64,000 nucleotides of DNA from Kitasatospora herbaricolor (GCF_030813695.1 NZ_JAUSVA010000002.1:7835501-7899500), one strand, 5' to 3'. Positions 1-7,930 are shown, numbered from the stretch's first letter. The notes: generated from the sequence alone by a model not told the origin. Numbers and translations are program-made.

Positions 1-2
1 CC

Positions 3-335
3 GGCGCGGGTGTCTTCGAGGCCTTCCGGACGGTCAACCGCGAGCTGGGCGCCACCGTGGTGATCGTCACCCACGACCCGCTGGTCGCCGGTGAGGTGCG
101 CCGCACGGTAGCCGTCCGGGACGGGCGCACCAGTAGCGAAGTGTTGCGCCGTACCGTCACCGACGAGCACGGCGAGGAGTCGGTCAGCGAGCGAGAGTAC
201 GTGATGCTGGACCGTACCGGGCGGGTCCAGCTGCCCGCCAAGTTCCTTGCGGCGCTGGGCATGGAGCACCGGGTGGCGGTCGAGCTGGGCGCCGACCACA
301 TCGCCGTCCGGCCGGATGACCTGACCGGCCGCTGA
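3..335 (+). CDS. ABC transporter ATP-binding protein, C-terminal part, with AbrB-like tail (5' truncated)
   Basis: The reading frame is open from base 3, so the gene starts upstream of the window. The visible peptide begins just before the H-loop (VIVTHDP), where an ABC ATPase of the export or LolD/MacB type ends its nucleotide-binding domain. Walker A, the signature and Walker B lie outside the window. After the H-loop come about 70 residues ending in a segment (YVMLDRTGRVQLPAKFLAAL onward) that resembles a SpoVT/AbrB swapped-hairpin DNA-binding domain. ABC ATPases with such a tail occur in actinomycetes, but the role of the tail is not known to me. The stop at 333-335 is followed by an 80-bp GC-rich gap and the convergent DUF302 gene. 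Confidence 0.8.
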   Translation, partial: GAGVFEAFRTVNRELGATVVIVTHDPLVAGEVRRTVAVRDGRTSSEVLRRTVTDEHGEESVSEREYVMLDRTGRVQLPAKFLAALGMEHRVAVELGADHIAVRPDDLTGR

Positions 336-356
336 GCCGCCGCAGGGCGGCCCGGA

Positions 357-410
357 CGGGTCGGGTCGGGTCGGGTTCGAGGTCGGGTCGGGTTCGGGGC
401 CGGGTCGGTT
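357..410. repeat. Short GGTCG-rich tandem repeat in convergent gap
   Basis: The gap between the ABC ATPase stop and the DUF302 stop is almost wholly made of imperfect five-base units (GGTCG, with some GTTCG). It holds no ORF. It may fold or act in termination, but no clean hairpin is visible. Confidence 0.5.
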
Positions 411-418
411 CCGGCCCG

Positions 419-814
419 TCAGGCCTGGTCGGCGACGGCTGCGAGGGCGGCGTCCAGGCGCGCCGTCGCCTCCGCTGCGACCGGCTCCAGGTCGGGCAGC
501 CCGGTGAACGCGACCATGGTGTCGGGGTCGAGGGCCTGGACGAGGATCTCGCCGCCGTCGCGGCGGACCACCACGTTGCAGGGCAGCAGGAGTCCGACGG
601 CCCGGTCGGCGTCCAGGGCCTGGCGGGCCAGCGGCGGGTTGCAGGCCCCCAGGATCAGGTAGTCCTCCATGGTGTGGTCGAGCTTGGCCTTGAGGGTGGC
701 GGCCACGTCGATCTCGGTGAGGATGCCGAATCCCTGCTCGGCGAGGGCCTCCCGGACGCGGGTGACGGTGTCGGCGAAGTCGCCGCTCACGCGGACGGTG
801 CGGTCGTAGCTCAT
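419..814 (-). CDS. DUF302 family protein
   Basis: A 131-residue protein with the DUF302 pattern: an N-terminal strand (YDRTVRVSGDF), a helix with EALAEQGFGILTEIDV, then NPPLARQALDAD and LLLPCNVVVRR. DUF302 is a small alpha/beta fold of unknown biochemical role, often found beside genes for metal, sulfur or redox stress. It is read divergently from the MMPL transporter gene. The shared 280-bp promoter region carries four CsoR/CstR-like operator copies, so co-repression by the product of the gene at 3366 is likely (inference). The ATG at 812-814 is the only sensible start. Confidence 0.85.
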   Translation of the reverse strand: MSYDRTVRVSGDFADTVTRVREALAEQGFGILTEIDVAATLKAKLDHTMEDYLILGACNPPLARQALDADRAVGLLLPCNVVVRRDGGEILVQALDPDTMVAFTGLPDLEPVAAEATARLDAALAAVADQA

Positions 815-922
815 GCTGCGCTCCTTGCGGGTGGGGCGGCCGGTGGGCCGGGTCGGGGCCGGGCGCCGGGTGGGGCGAGGTGCCCGTGGGTGGGGTACCG
901 GTGGGGTACCGGTTCGCTCCAG

Positions 923-973
923 GATACCCCCGTGGGTATCGGTGTACGGTGAGCCTATACCCCCCAGGGTAAA
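923..973. promoter_or_regulatory. Two CsoR/CstR-type operators (DUF302 side)
   Basis: Site 1 is a perfect inverted repeat, GATACCC (923-929), CCGT, GGGTATC (934-940). Site 2 is TATACCC (956-962), CCCA, GGGTAAA (967-973). The GTATACCC-type arms around a G/C centre match the operators known for CsoR-family repressors. Their position between two divergent genes suggests control of both. Confidence 0.8.
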
Positions 974-1022
974 TCGGCGCGTCCGGTCCGCCCTCGCCCC
1001 GAGGGTGAGGTGCGCCTCCCGG

Positions 1023-1077
1023 GATACCGGTGGGGGTATCGGTTAGGCTCGATCCCATCCTTACCCCCCGGGGTATC
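1023..1077. promoter_or_regulatory. Two CsoR/CstR-type operators (MMPL side)
   Basis: Site 3 is GATACCG (1023-1029), N4, GGGTATC (1034-1040). Site 4 is CTTACCC (1060-1066), N4, GGGTATC (1071-1077). Site 4 ends only four bases before the purine-rich ribosome-binding site of the MMPL gene (around 1081-1087), so a bound repressor would block transcription start or early elongation. Confidence 0.8.
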
Positions 1078-1093
1078 CACGAGGAGGCTCTCC

Positions 1094-3280
1094 ATGACCA
1101 CCGCAGACCAGACCCGGGTGCCCCCACCGACCGGCGCACCCGGCCACGACCCTTCCGAACCGCCCCAGCCCTACGGCCGGTTGGGCCGGCTCGGCCGGTG
1201 GGCGAGCGCGCACCTGCGACTGGTCGCGGTGCTCTGGCTCGCCCTGGTCGCCGGGCTCGGCGCGTTCGCGCCGCAGGTGACCTCCTCGCTGGCAGGCGCC
1301 GGCTGGCAGGCCGACGGCTCGGAGTCGGTGAAGGTCCGGGAGCTCGCCGACGCCCACTTCGGCGGCAACGCCTCCTCCGCCCTGCAGGTCGTGGTCGCCG
1401 CCGACCGGCCGGTCACGGACCCCGCCGTGGCCTCCGTGATCGAACGCGCCGGGGCCCTTCTCGCGGCCGACCCGCGGATCGAGCGGGTGGTCCCGCCGGA
1501 GCCCGGTGTCACGGTCGGCCCCGACGGCCGGACGGCGATCCTGCTGGCCGGGGCCGGGGCGGACACCGACGACATGGTCCGGGCCGCGGACGACCTCAAG
1601 GGCCCGCTCGCCGCGCTCTCCGGTGGCGGCGTCCAGGTCAGCGCCACCGGGGCCTCGGTGCTGTGGAGCGACTTCAACGCCGCCAACCACGACGCCATGA
1701 TGAAGTCCGAGATGCTGTCCTGGCCGGTCACCCTGGCCATCCTGGTCCTCGCCTTCGGCTCGCTCGTCGCCGCCGGACTCCCCCTGCTGCTCACCCTGGC
1801 GGGCCTGGCCGCCTCGGCCGGCGCCCTCGTCCTGCTCAACCACCTCACCCCGACCTCGGTCTGGGCGATGAACTTCGCCATGATGTTCGCTCTGGCGCTC
1901 GGCATCGACTACGCGCTGTTCCTGGTGGTCCGCTTCCGCTCGGCCCTCGCCCGGCACGGCGACGCCCGCCGCGCGGTCGGCGAGACCATGGACACCGCCG
2001 GCAAGGCCGTCGCCCTGTCCGGCGTCACCGTGCTGGTCAGCCTCTCCGCCGTGCTGCTGGTGCCCGCGCCGGCGTTCCGCTCGATGGCGCTCGGCATCAT
2101 GCTGGCCGTCACCTTCGTGCTCGCCGCCACCCTCACCCTGCTGCCCGCCGTGCTCGGCCGGCTCGGGCGCCGGGTGAACGCCGGTGCGCTGCCCCGCTCC
2201 CGCCGGGCCGCCGGGCAGAGCGAGGGCTCGGCCCGCTTCACCGCCTGGGGCGAGCGCCTGTGGGCGCACCCGCTGCGGTACGGCGTTCCGGCGCTGCTCG
2301 TGCTGCTCGCCCTGGCCGCCCCCGTGATCGGGCTGCGGACCGCGATGCCCTCCATCACCGTCGTCCCCGAGGACTCCTCGGCCCGTACCGGGTACACCGC
2401 CGTGCAGCGGGCCTTCGGCCCCGGCGCGCCCGGCGCGCTGCAGATCGTGACGCCCGCCGGGCAGGCCGACGCCGCGGCCGCCGTGCTGCGCGACTCGGCC
2501 TCGATCGCCGCGGTGATGCCCGCTCAACAGGCCGCGGACGGCTCCGGGCTCACGATGCTGCAGGCCGTGCCGGCGGTCGACCCCTCGGACCCTGCGCTGG
2601 CGGCCACCGTCGAGCAGCTGCGCGAGCGACTGCCGGAGCAGGCGCTGGTCGGCGGCGCGGCGGTGGAGAACCTCGACCTGCAGAGCATGCTGGACGGGAA
2701 GACCCCGCTGGTCGTCGGCGTGGTGCTGGCGATGGGCTTCGTGCTCCTGCTGCTGGCCCTGCAGGCGCCGCTGCTCGCCCTCCTCGGGACGGTCACCTAC
2801 CTGCTGGCCACCGCCGCCGCCTTCGGCGCCGCCCGGCTGGTGTTCCAGGACGGCCACGGTGCGGGGCTGCTCGGATTCGAACCGCAGGGCTTCCTCGACG
2901 GCTGGGCGCCGGTGTTCTTCTTCGCCATGATCTTCGCGATCGCGATGGACTACACCGTCTTCCTGCTCTCCTCCGCCAAGGAGCACCACGAGCGGACGGG
3001 TGATCCGCGCCGGGCCGTCGTCGGGGCGCTGGCCCACTCCGGGCGGGTGGTCTTCGCCGCGGCCGCCGTGATGGTGGCGGTGTTCCTCACCTTCGCGCTC
3101 TCCGGCCCGCTGCCGCCCAAGGAGATGGGCATCGTCCTCGGCCTGGCGGTGCTGCTGGACGCGGCGCTGGTGCGCCTGGTCCTGCTGCCGGTCCTGCTGC
3201 GGCTGACCGGCCGGGCCGCCTGGTGGTCACCGGCCTGGCTGCGCCGGGTGCTGCCGGACATCCGCTTCTCGCACGGGTGA
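1094..3280 (+). CDS. MMPL/RND family membrane transporter
   Basis: A 728-residue membrane protein of the actinobacterial MMPL group, related to RND pumps. After a cytoplasmic proline-rich N-terminus and a first membrane segment (LRLVAVLWLALVAGLGAFA) comes an extracellular domain, then a block of five or six helices with the RND-like aspartate motif ALGIDYALFL. The layout repeats in the second half, with the equivalent motif AIAMDYTVFL. Family members move lipids, siderophores or drugs; the substrate is unknown. I chose the ATG at 1094 because a GAGGAGG box lies at 1081-1087; the upstream in-frame codons run through the operators. The operator array and the CsoR-family gene downstream point to induction by a metal or a reactive sulfur species. 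Confidence 0.88.
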   Translation: MTTADQTRVPPPTGAPGHDPSEPPQPYGRLGRLGRWASAHLRLVAVLWLALVAGLGAFAPQVTSSLAGAGWQADGSESVKVRELADAHFGGNASSALQVVVAADRPVTDPAVASVIERAGALLAADPRIERVVPPEPGVTVGPDGRTAILLAGAGADTDDMVRAADDLKGPLAALSGGGVQVSATGASVLWSDFNAANHDAMMKSEMLSWPVTLAILVLAFGSLVAAGLPLLLTLAGLAASAGALVLLNHLTPTSVWAMNFAMMFALALGIDYALFLVVRFRSALARHGDARRAVGETMDTAGKAVALSGVTVLVSLSAVLLVPAPAFRSMALGIMLAVTFVLAATLTLLPAVLGRLGRRVNAGALPRSRRAAGQSEGSARFTAWGERLWAHPLRYGVPALLVLLALAAPVIGLRTAMPSITVVPEDSSARTGYTAVQRAFGPGAPGALQIVTPAGQADAAAAVLRDSASIAAVMPAQQAADGSGLTMLQAVPAVDPSDPALAATVEQLRERLPEQALVGGAAVENLDLQSMLDGKTPLVVGVVLAMGFVLLLLALQAPLLALLGTVTYLLATAAAFGAARLVFQDGHGAGLLGFEPQGFLDGWAPVFFFAMIFAIAMDYTVFLLSSAKEHHERTGDPRRAVVGALAHSGRVVFAAAAVMVAVFLTFALSGPLPPKEMGIVLGLAVLLDAALVRLVLLPVLLRLTGRAAWWSPAWLRRVLPDIRFSHG

Positions 3281-3315
3281 GCGGCGCCCCGGCCGGGACG
3301 GCGGCGGCCGCCGCG

Positions 3316-3333
3316 GATACCCCAGGGGGTACG
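3316..3333. promoter_or_regulatory. CsoR/CstR-type operator before the repressor gene
   Basis: GATACCC (3316-3322), N4, GGGTACG (3327-3333). This is the fifth copy of the operator in this locus and lies 33 bases before the GTG of the repressor gene, which implies autoregulation. Confidence 0.75.
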
Positions 3334-3365
3334 ATGGAGGGAACCATCGCGAGGAGGAGACGTCC

Positions 3366-3632
3366 GTGACCGTCGACGAAGAAGCCACCGGCGCCGTCCT
3401 GAACCGCCTGCGCCGCGCCCAGGGACAGCTCAACGGCGTGATCGCCATGATCGAGGCCGGCCGGGACTGCAAGGACGTGGTCACCCAACTCGCCGCCGTC
3501 TCCCGGGCGCTGGACCGCGCCGGATTCAAGATCGTGGCCAGCGGGATGCGCCAGTGCCTGGCCACCGCCGACGGCGACACCCCGCCGATGACCGAGGCCG
3601 AGCTGGAGAAGCTCTTCCTCACCCTCGCCTGA
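3366..3632 (+). CDS. CsoR/CstR-family metal- or persulfide-sensing repressor
   Basis: An 88-residue all-helical repressor of the CsoR/RcnR/CstR family (LNRLRRAQGQLNGVIAMIE and the DCKDVVTQL helix). Copper-sensing CsoR proteins use a Cys-His-Cys triad. Here Cys35 and Cys64 are kept with the usual spacing of 29, but the position of the histidine (residue 60) is glycine. Two cysteines without the histidine is the pattern of CstR, which senses reactive sulfur by forming cysteine cross-links, so a persulfide or other non-copper signal is more likely than Cu(I). The GTG start at 3366 follows GAGGAGGAGA. The gene sits 85 bp after the MMPL gene and has its own operator. Confidence 0.88.
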   Translation: MTVDEEATGAVLNRLRRAQGQLNGVIAMIEAGRDCKDVVTQLAAVSRALDRAGFKIVASGMRQCLATADGDTPPMTEAELEKLFLTLA

Positions 3633-3650
3633 GCGCCACCCGGCGAAGCC

Positions 3651-3698
3651 GGACGGGGCCGGTGGCCGCGACGAAGGTCGCTGCCACCGGCCCCGTCC
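3651..3698. terminator. Bidirectional hairpin terminator
   Basis: A perfect 16-bp stem (3651-3666 with 3683-3698) and a 16-base loop, between the convergent repressor and cbtA genes. Such long GC-rich stems without a U tract are usual for streptomycete terminators. Confidence 0.8.
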
Positions 3699-3717
3699 CC
3701 GTGACCGGCACCGAGGG

Positions 3718-4485
3718 TCAGACCGCCGGTGCGGCGGCCTCCGGCGCGGCGGTGCGCTCCACGGCCGGAGCCGCCTTCGGGTTGAGCACCCGCTCGGCCA
3801 GGTGGCCGAAGAGCAGACCGAAGGACACCCAGAGGGTGACCTGGATGGCGAGGGCCGAGAGCCGGAACTGCCAGAGCAGCGTGGCCGGGAAGTCCTCCGG
3901 CACCTCGTTGATCGCGGGCAGGAACACGTAGGCCAGGCCCACGGCCAGGGCGAAGCCGGCCGCCGTGGCCACCGTCGCGTACCAGGTGCCCAGGCGCGGC
4001 GCGAGGCGCTTGCCGACGATCACCGCGGCGACGGCCAGCAGGATGCTGAGCGCCATCATCAGGAAGTACAGCGTGGTGCGCTTGCCGATCGTCTCCGGGT
4101 CGCCCACCGACGGCGGGTTGGCCGGGTACTTGAGGAAAGGGACGACGTAGACCGCGAGCAGGGCCGCACCGGAGAGCAGCGCGGCGGTGGCGCGGGCGCC
4201 GAACCGGCCGACCCGGCCCAGCGCGAAGCAGAACGCGAGCGCGCCGAAGCCGCCCAGCGAAATGCCGTAGACGAGAACGCCGGTGGCGAGACCGGCGGTC
4301 GACTGCACGGCCCGGCTGACGAGTTCGACCTCACCGTGCTCGTGGGCGTGCGCCTCCTCGAAGGCGATCGCCGCGTCGATGTGCGGCTCACCCATCAGGT
4401 AGGCGACGATCAGCGCGAGCACGCCCGCGGCGAGACCCGCCAGCATGCCGCGGACGAGCAGGGATCTGACAGTTGTGGAGTTCAT
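3718..4485 (-). CDS. cbtA: CbtA family cobalt transporter subunit
   Basis: A 255-residue membrane protein with about five hydrophobic helices and, after the first, a short His/Glu-rich stretch (EEAHAHEHGEVE) able to bind metal. This matches CbtA, the larger part of the predicted B12-regulated CbtAB cobalt uptake system. The start at 4485 (MNSTTVRSLLVRG) puts the first helix at the N-terminus; longer in-frame versions run into the intergenic gap. It lies 20 bp downstream of cbtB in one transcript that begins with a cobalamin riboswitch, so high B12 should switch it off. Confidence 0.88.
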   Translation of the reverse strand: MNSTTVRSLLVRGMLAGLAAGVLALIVAYLMGEPHIDAAIAFEEAHAHEHGEVELVSRAVQSTAGLATGVLVYGISLGGFGALAFCFALGRVGRFGARATAALLSGAALLAVYVVPFLKYPANPPSVGDPETIGKRTTLYFLMMALSILLAVAAVIVGKRLAPRLGTWYATVATAAGFALAVGLAYVFLPAINEVPEDFPATLLWQFRLSALAIQVTLWVSFGLLFGHLAERVLNPKAAPAVERTAAPEAAAPAV

Positions 4486-4505
4486 GGAGTGGTTCCCCCG
4501 GAGCT

Positions 4506-4721
4506 TCAGTGGCAGGGGAAACCGAGCAGGTGGCGGCCGTCGTGCACCCATTCGTGCACGCTCTCGCCGGAGATGAGGGACGTCGCGCCCTGTTCGGCGC
4601 CGACGAAGTAGATCAGCGCCAGCATCAGGATGCCGAAGAAGACCGCCCAGGGGGCGATCGCCTTCAGCGGCAGGGTCAGTGGTGCGGCGGGGATGGCCGC
4701 GGGGGCAGCGGACTGTGCCAT
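4506..4721 (-). CDS. cbtB: CbtB family cobalt transporter subunit
   Basis: A 71-residue protein with one membrane helix (AIAPWAVFFGILMLALIYFV) and a short C-terminal tail rich in histidine (ESVHEWVHDGRHLLGFPCH). This is the hallmark of CbtB, whose terminal histidines are thought to bind cobalt for its partner CbtA. The ATG follows GAGGAGG in the riboswitch leader. It is the first gene of the cbtBA operon. Confidence 0.9.
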   Translation of the reverse strand: MAQSAAPAAIPAAPLTLPLKAIAPWAVFFGILMLALIYFVGAEQGATSLISGESVHEWVHDGRHLLGFPCH

Positions 4722-4767
4722 GACGGGAACCTCCTCGGGAACTCGCGTCCCGCTAGATGGTGCAGAA

Positions 4768-4879
4768 ACGACGGCATCGGGTCTGACTCCCCGGCAGAAC
4801 CGCCCGTACGGGCCGGTGCTGCGGGCTTACAGTGGCGCGACCGTGCCGGATTCTCACCGGGCTTCCGTCATACCGTCGT
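4768..4879 (-). ncRNA. Cobalamin (B12) riboswitch upstream of cbtBA
   Basis: Read on the minus strand, the leader contains the conserved parts of a cobalamin riboswitch in order: a GGTGAGAATCCGG segment (plus 4847-4858), the B12-box-like core GCCACTGTA (4828-4836) and GAGTCAGAC (4780-4789). The closing P1 helix is visible: ACGACGG (4873-4879) pairs with CCGTCGT (4768-4774). It ends about 46 bases before the cbtB ATG, so ligand binding probably hides the ribosome-binding site or ends transcription early. Confidence 0.93.
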
Positions 4880-5034
4880 CGTATCGGGCTTGAAGGTACC
4901 GTCTGCGGTCGGGTCCGCCAAGGGCGTGGGGGCGGCGCTCTTGGGGCAGCACCGCGCCGGGAGCACCGCCGAGCGCCCGGTGCACGGAGCGATTCACCCC
5001 CGCGGCAGAGGAGTTGGACAGGATGGAGCGAGCG

Positions 5035-5625
5035 ATGACCGTCCGCGTGACCTTGGTCTCAGCGGCGATGGGCAGCGCGCTGCGGGAGGCCCGGTTCGAC
5101 GACGGCGGGCCGCTGGAACCGACCGGCCTGCGGCAGGCCGAGCAGGCCGCCGGCACCCTGCCGGCCGGCGGCCGGGCGTACGCCTCCCCGTCGCCGCGCT
5201 GCGCCGCCACCGCCGCGGCGCTCGGCCTGCGGGCCGAGCCGGCGCCCGCTCTGGCCGGGTGCGCGATGGGCCGCTGGACCGGCCTGACCCTGGCCGAGGT
5301 GGCGGCGGCCGAGGGCGGGTCGGTGGCCCACTGGCTGGCCGACCCGGCGGCCGCCCCGCACGGCGGCGAGAGCCTGCTCGACCTGTTCGCCCGGGTCGCC
5401 GGCTGGCTGGACGCGCTGGCGCTCGACGTGACGCCGGGCGGCGGACGTGGCCCGGTGGTCGCCGTGGTCGAGCCGGACGTCGTTCGCGCCGCCGCCCTGC
5501 ACGCCCTGGGTGTACCCGGACCGGCCTTCTGGCGGCTGGACGTGCCGCCGCTGTCGGTCACCGAACTGACCGGCCGCTCCGGCCGCTGGAACGTCCGCTG
5601 GGGGAGGCCGGCCGGCGGCGGGTAG
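5035..5625 (+). CDS. Histidine-phosphatase-fold protein lacking the catalytic histidines
   Basis: A 196-residue protein with the outline of the histidine phosphatase/phosphoglycerate mutase superfamily (CobC-like): ARFDDGGPLEPTGLRQAEQA, then SPSPRCAATAAALG. The defining RHG motif is replaced by SAAMGSA, and the second catalytic histidine region reads VVEPDVVRAA, so both active-site histidines are missing. A phosphatase role is therefore unlikely; it may be a binding or scaffold protein in cobalamin handling, as suggested by its position divergent from the riboswitch-cbtBA unit. The ATG at 5035 is preceded by GGAG at 5025-5028. An ATG at 5023 and a TTG at 5014 are alternatives. Confidence 0.75.
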   Translation: MTVRVTLVSAAMGSALREARFDDGGPLEPTGLRQAEQAAGTLPAGGRAYASPSPRCAATAAALGLRAEPAPALAGCAMGRWTGLTLAEVAAAEGGSVAHWLADPAAAPHGGESLLDLFARVAGWLDALALDVTPGGGRGPVVAVVEPDVVRAAALHALGVPGPAFWRLDVPPLSVTELTGRSGRWNVRWGRPAGGG

Positions 5626-5724
5626 GCCCGGGCCGCGCGTCGCCCGATCGGCCGATCGGGATGGCAGCCGGGCCCGCCCGGCCGGAGCCTGGGGGCATCA
5701 TCCCCGTCCCCGAGGAGCCCCGTC

Positions 5725-5946
5725 ATGACCGTCACCGCCGACCTCGACAAGGTGCTGGACAAGAAGTACGAGAACCTGAGCCTGCCGGAGGTGCTCGACG
5801 CGCCGGTCGCCGCCCTGGCCGGCCTCACCGACGCGCACGGGGAGGCGCTCGCCTCGTTGCGGATCAAGACCGTCGGCGACCTCGGCCGCAACAAGTACAT
5901 CCGCTGGGCGGTCGCGATGGCCGACCTCCAGGACCGCACCCACTGA
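5725..5946 (+). CDS. Small conserved hypothetical protein, helix-hairpin-like
   Basis: A 73-residue acidic protein. The second half (LRIKTVGDLGRNKYIRWAVAM) resembles a helix-hairpin-helix-like segment in which a shared hydrophobic pattern precedes IKTVGDL. I do not recognise a named family. The ATG is preceded by GAGGAG-like bases near 5712. It is 67 bp upstream of ligD on the same strand and may be co-transcribed with it, so a link to DNA repair is possible but only inferred. Confidence 0.65.
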   Translation: MTVTADLDKVLDKKYENLSLPEVLDAPVAALAGLTDAHGEALASLRIKTVGDLGRNKYIRWAVAMADLQDRTH

Positions 5947-6013
5947 GCGGTCGCACCCCCGGTCCCGGCGGTCGAACCCCCGGCCGCCGGCCCGCGCGCG
6001 GGAGGTGGCGGCG

Positions 6014-7930
6014 GTGCCGATGACGGTGGTCGAGGGACGCAGGCTCAACCTGTCCCACCTCGACAAGGTGTACTTCCCGCGGACCGGGACCCTCAAGGGC
6101 GAGGTGATCACCTACTACGCCACCGTGCAGTCGGCGCTGCTGCCCCACCTGCGCGACCGGCCGCTGTCCTTCCTGCGCTGCCCCGAGGGCGTCGAGGGCG
6201 AGCGGTTCTTCGCCAAGAGCCCGCCGGCCGGCACGCCCGCCTGGGTGCGCACCGTCGCGGTCCCGAGCACCGCCGGCGGGCTGCGGCAGGTCGTGGTGGA
6301 GGACGGCGCCACCCTGGTCTGGGCGGCCAACCTCGGCTGCGTCGAGTTCCACGTGCCGCAGTGGCACGGCGCCGAACCGGCGGTGGCCGACCGGCTGGTC
6401 CTCGACCTCGACCCGGGCGAGGGCGCCGACGTCCTGACCTGCCGGGCGGTCGCCCGGCTGCTGCGCGAGCGGCTGGCCGCCGACGGCCTGACCACCTGGG
6501 TGAAGACCTCCGGCTCCAAGGGCCTGCACCTGCTGGTGCCGATCACCCCCACGCCGGGGGAGGAGGTATCCCGGTACGCCAAGGCGGTCGCCGCGGAGCT
6601 CGAACGGCTCCACCCCGACCTGGTCGTGCACACCATGGCCAAGGCCCGCCGGGTCGGCCGGGTGCTGGTCGACTGGTCCCAGAACGCGGCGAAGAAGACC
6701 ACGGCGGCGCCCTACACCGTCCGGGCCCGGCCCCGCCCGACCGTCTCGACCCCGATCAGCTGGGACGAACTCGACCGGGCCGAGGCCGCCGGGGACCTGG
6801 AGTTCACCATCGCCGACGTCCCCGGCCGGCTGCGGGCGGACGGCGACCTGCTCGCCCCGCTGCTCCTCCCCTCCCGGGCCCGCCCGCTGCCCGCGGCCGC
6901 CGCGCCGGGCCGGGGCGCGCCGGCCGCCCCCGGGCGCCGGCCGGCTCCCTCGCCGGACCTGGCGGCGCCCGCGACCCGGCCCGCGAAGGCGCCCACCGCG
7001 CCGCCGGCCGCGGAGCCCTCCGCCGCCGCCCGGCCGCTGCAACCGCCCCTGCTGGAACCGCCCCTGGACGTGATGCGCCCGGCCGCCGTCGACGCGGTGC
7101 CGGAGCCGGACGGCCTCGGCGGCTCCGGTGTCGTCTACGAGCTGAAGCTGGACGGGTTCCGCTGCCTGGCCTTCGCCCGCGGGGACCGCCCGCCCTACCT
7201 GCAGTCCCGTTCCGGCCGCGACCTCTCCGCCGACTTCCCGCCGATCGCGCGGGCCGTCGCCCGGCTGCCCGCCGGCCTCGTCCTGGACGCCGAACTCGTC
7301 GCCTGGCGGGACGGCCGGTTCGCCTTCGAGGAGCTCCTGCGCACCCGCGCCGCCCGCGAGGCCGACGACGTGGCGCTCGGCCTGATCGCCTTCGACGTGC
7401 TCGCGCTGCCCGGCGGGCAGGACGTCCGCGGGCTGCCGCTCACCGACCGGCGCCGGCTGCTCGCGGAGGTGCTGGCCGGAGTGCCGCCGCCGGTCCAGCA
7501 GGTGATGGCCACCACCGACCGCGCCGAGGCGCTCAGCTGGGTCGAGCGGCTCGCCGCGACCGGCGTCGAGGGCCTGGTCTGCAAGGGCGCGGCCTCCCCC
7601 TACCGGGCCAGGGGCGCCGGCCGGGTCTGGGTGAAGTACCGCCCGCACGACACCGCCGACGCCACCGTCACGGCCTTCACCGGGACGGCCACCCGCCCGC
7701 AGGCGCTGCTGCTGCGGCTGGCGGACGGCCGCGAGGTGCTCAGCTCACCCCGGCTCACCCCCGTCCAGGCCCGCCCGGTGGCCGAGGCGGCCGCCGGACT
7801 GCTCGGCGAGCCGCGCACCGACCCCGAGCACGGCCCGGTGCACCCGCTGGCCGGAGCGCTGCGGGCCGAGGTCCGGATCGACGCCGGGCGGGTGCTGCGG
7901 GCCCGCTTCGTCCGGCTGCGCGGCGACTGA
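6014..7930 (+). CDS. ligD: LigD-type polymerase-ligase fusion (NHEJ)
   Basis: A two-domain DNA repair enzyme of about 638 residues. The N-terminal part (to about 275) is the LigD primase-polymerase domain, starting LNLSHLDKVYFPR and carrying the metal-binding LDLDPG (Asp131, Asp133) and the TSGSKGLHL motif. A proline/alanine-rich linker follows. From about 350 comes an ATP-dependent DNA ligase domain with the adenylation motif ELKLDGFR (Lys378), LDAELV, and VKYRP near the end. The LigE-type phosphoesterase domain found in mycobacterial LigD is absent. I chose GTG 6014 because GGAGG at 6001-6005 lies 8 bases before it; GTG 6005 and ATG 6020 are alternatives. ku follows 145 bp downstream on the same strand. 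Confidence 0.92.
   Translation: MPMTVVEGRRLNLSHLDKVYFPRTGTLKGEVITYYATVQSALLPHLRDRPLSFLRCPEGVEGERFFAKSPPAGTPAWVRTVAVPSTAGGLRQVVVEDGATLVWAANLGCVEFHVPQWHGAEPAVADRLVLDLDPGEGADVLTCRAVARLLRERLAADGLTTWVKTSGSKGLHLLVPITPTPGEEVSRYAKAVAAELERLHPDLVVHTMAKARRVGRVLVDWSQNAAKKTTAAPYTVRARPRPTVSTPISWDELDRAEAAGDLEFTIADVPGRLRADGDLLAPLLLPSRARPLPAAAAPGRGAPAAPGRRPAPSPDLAAPATRPAKAPTAPPAAEPSAAARPLQPPLLEPPLDVMRPAAVDAVPEPDGLGGSGVVYELKLDGFRCLAFARGDRPPYLQSRSGRDLSADFPPIARAVARLPAGLVLDAELVAWRDGRFAFEELLRTRAAREADDVALGLIAFDVLALPGGQDVRGLPLTDRRRLLAEVLAGVPPPVQQVMATTDRAEALSWVERLAATGVEGLVCKGAASPYRARGAGRVWVKYRPHDTADATVTAFTGTATRPQALLLRLADGREVLSSPRLTPVQARPVAEAAAGLLGEPRTDPEHGPVHPLAGALRAEVRIDAGRVLRARFVRLRGD

Noticed and set aside
1010..1093. 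An earlier start for the MMPL gene
   Set aside because: The extension would translate the operator repeats; the ATG at 1094 has the only good ribosome-binding site.
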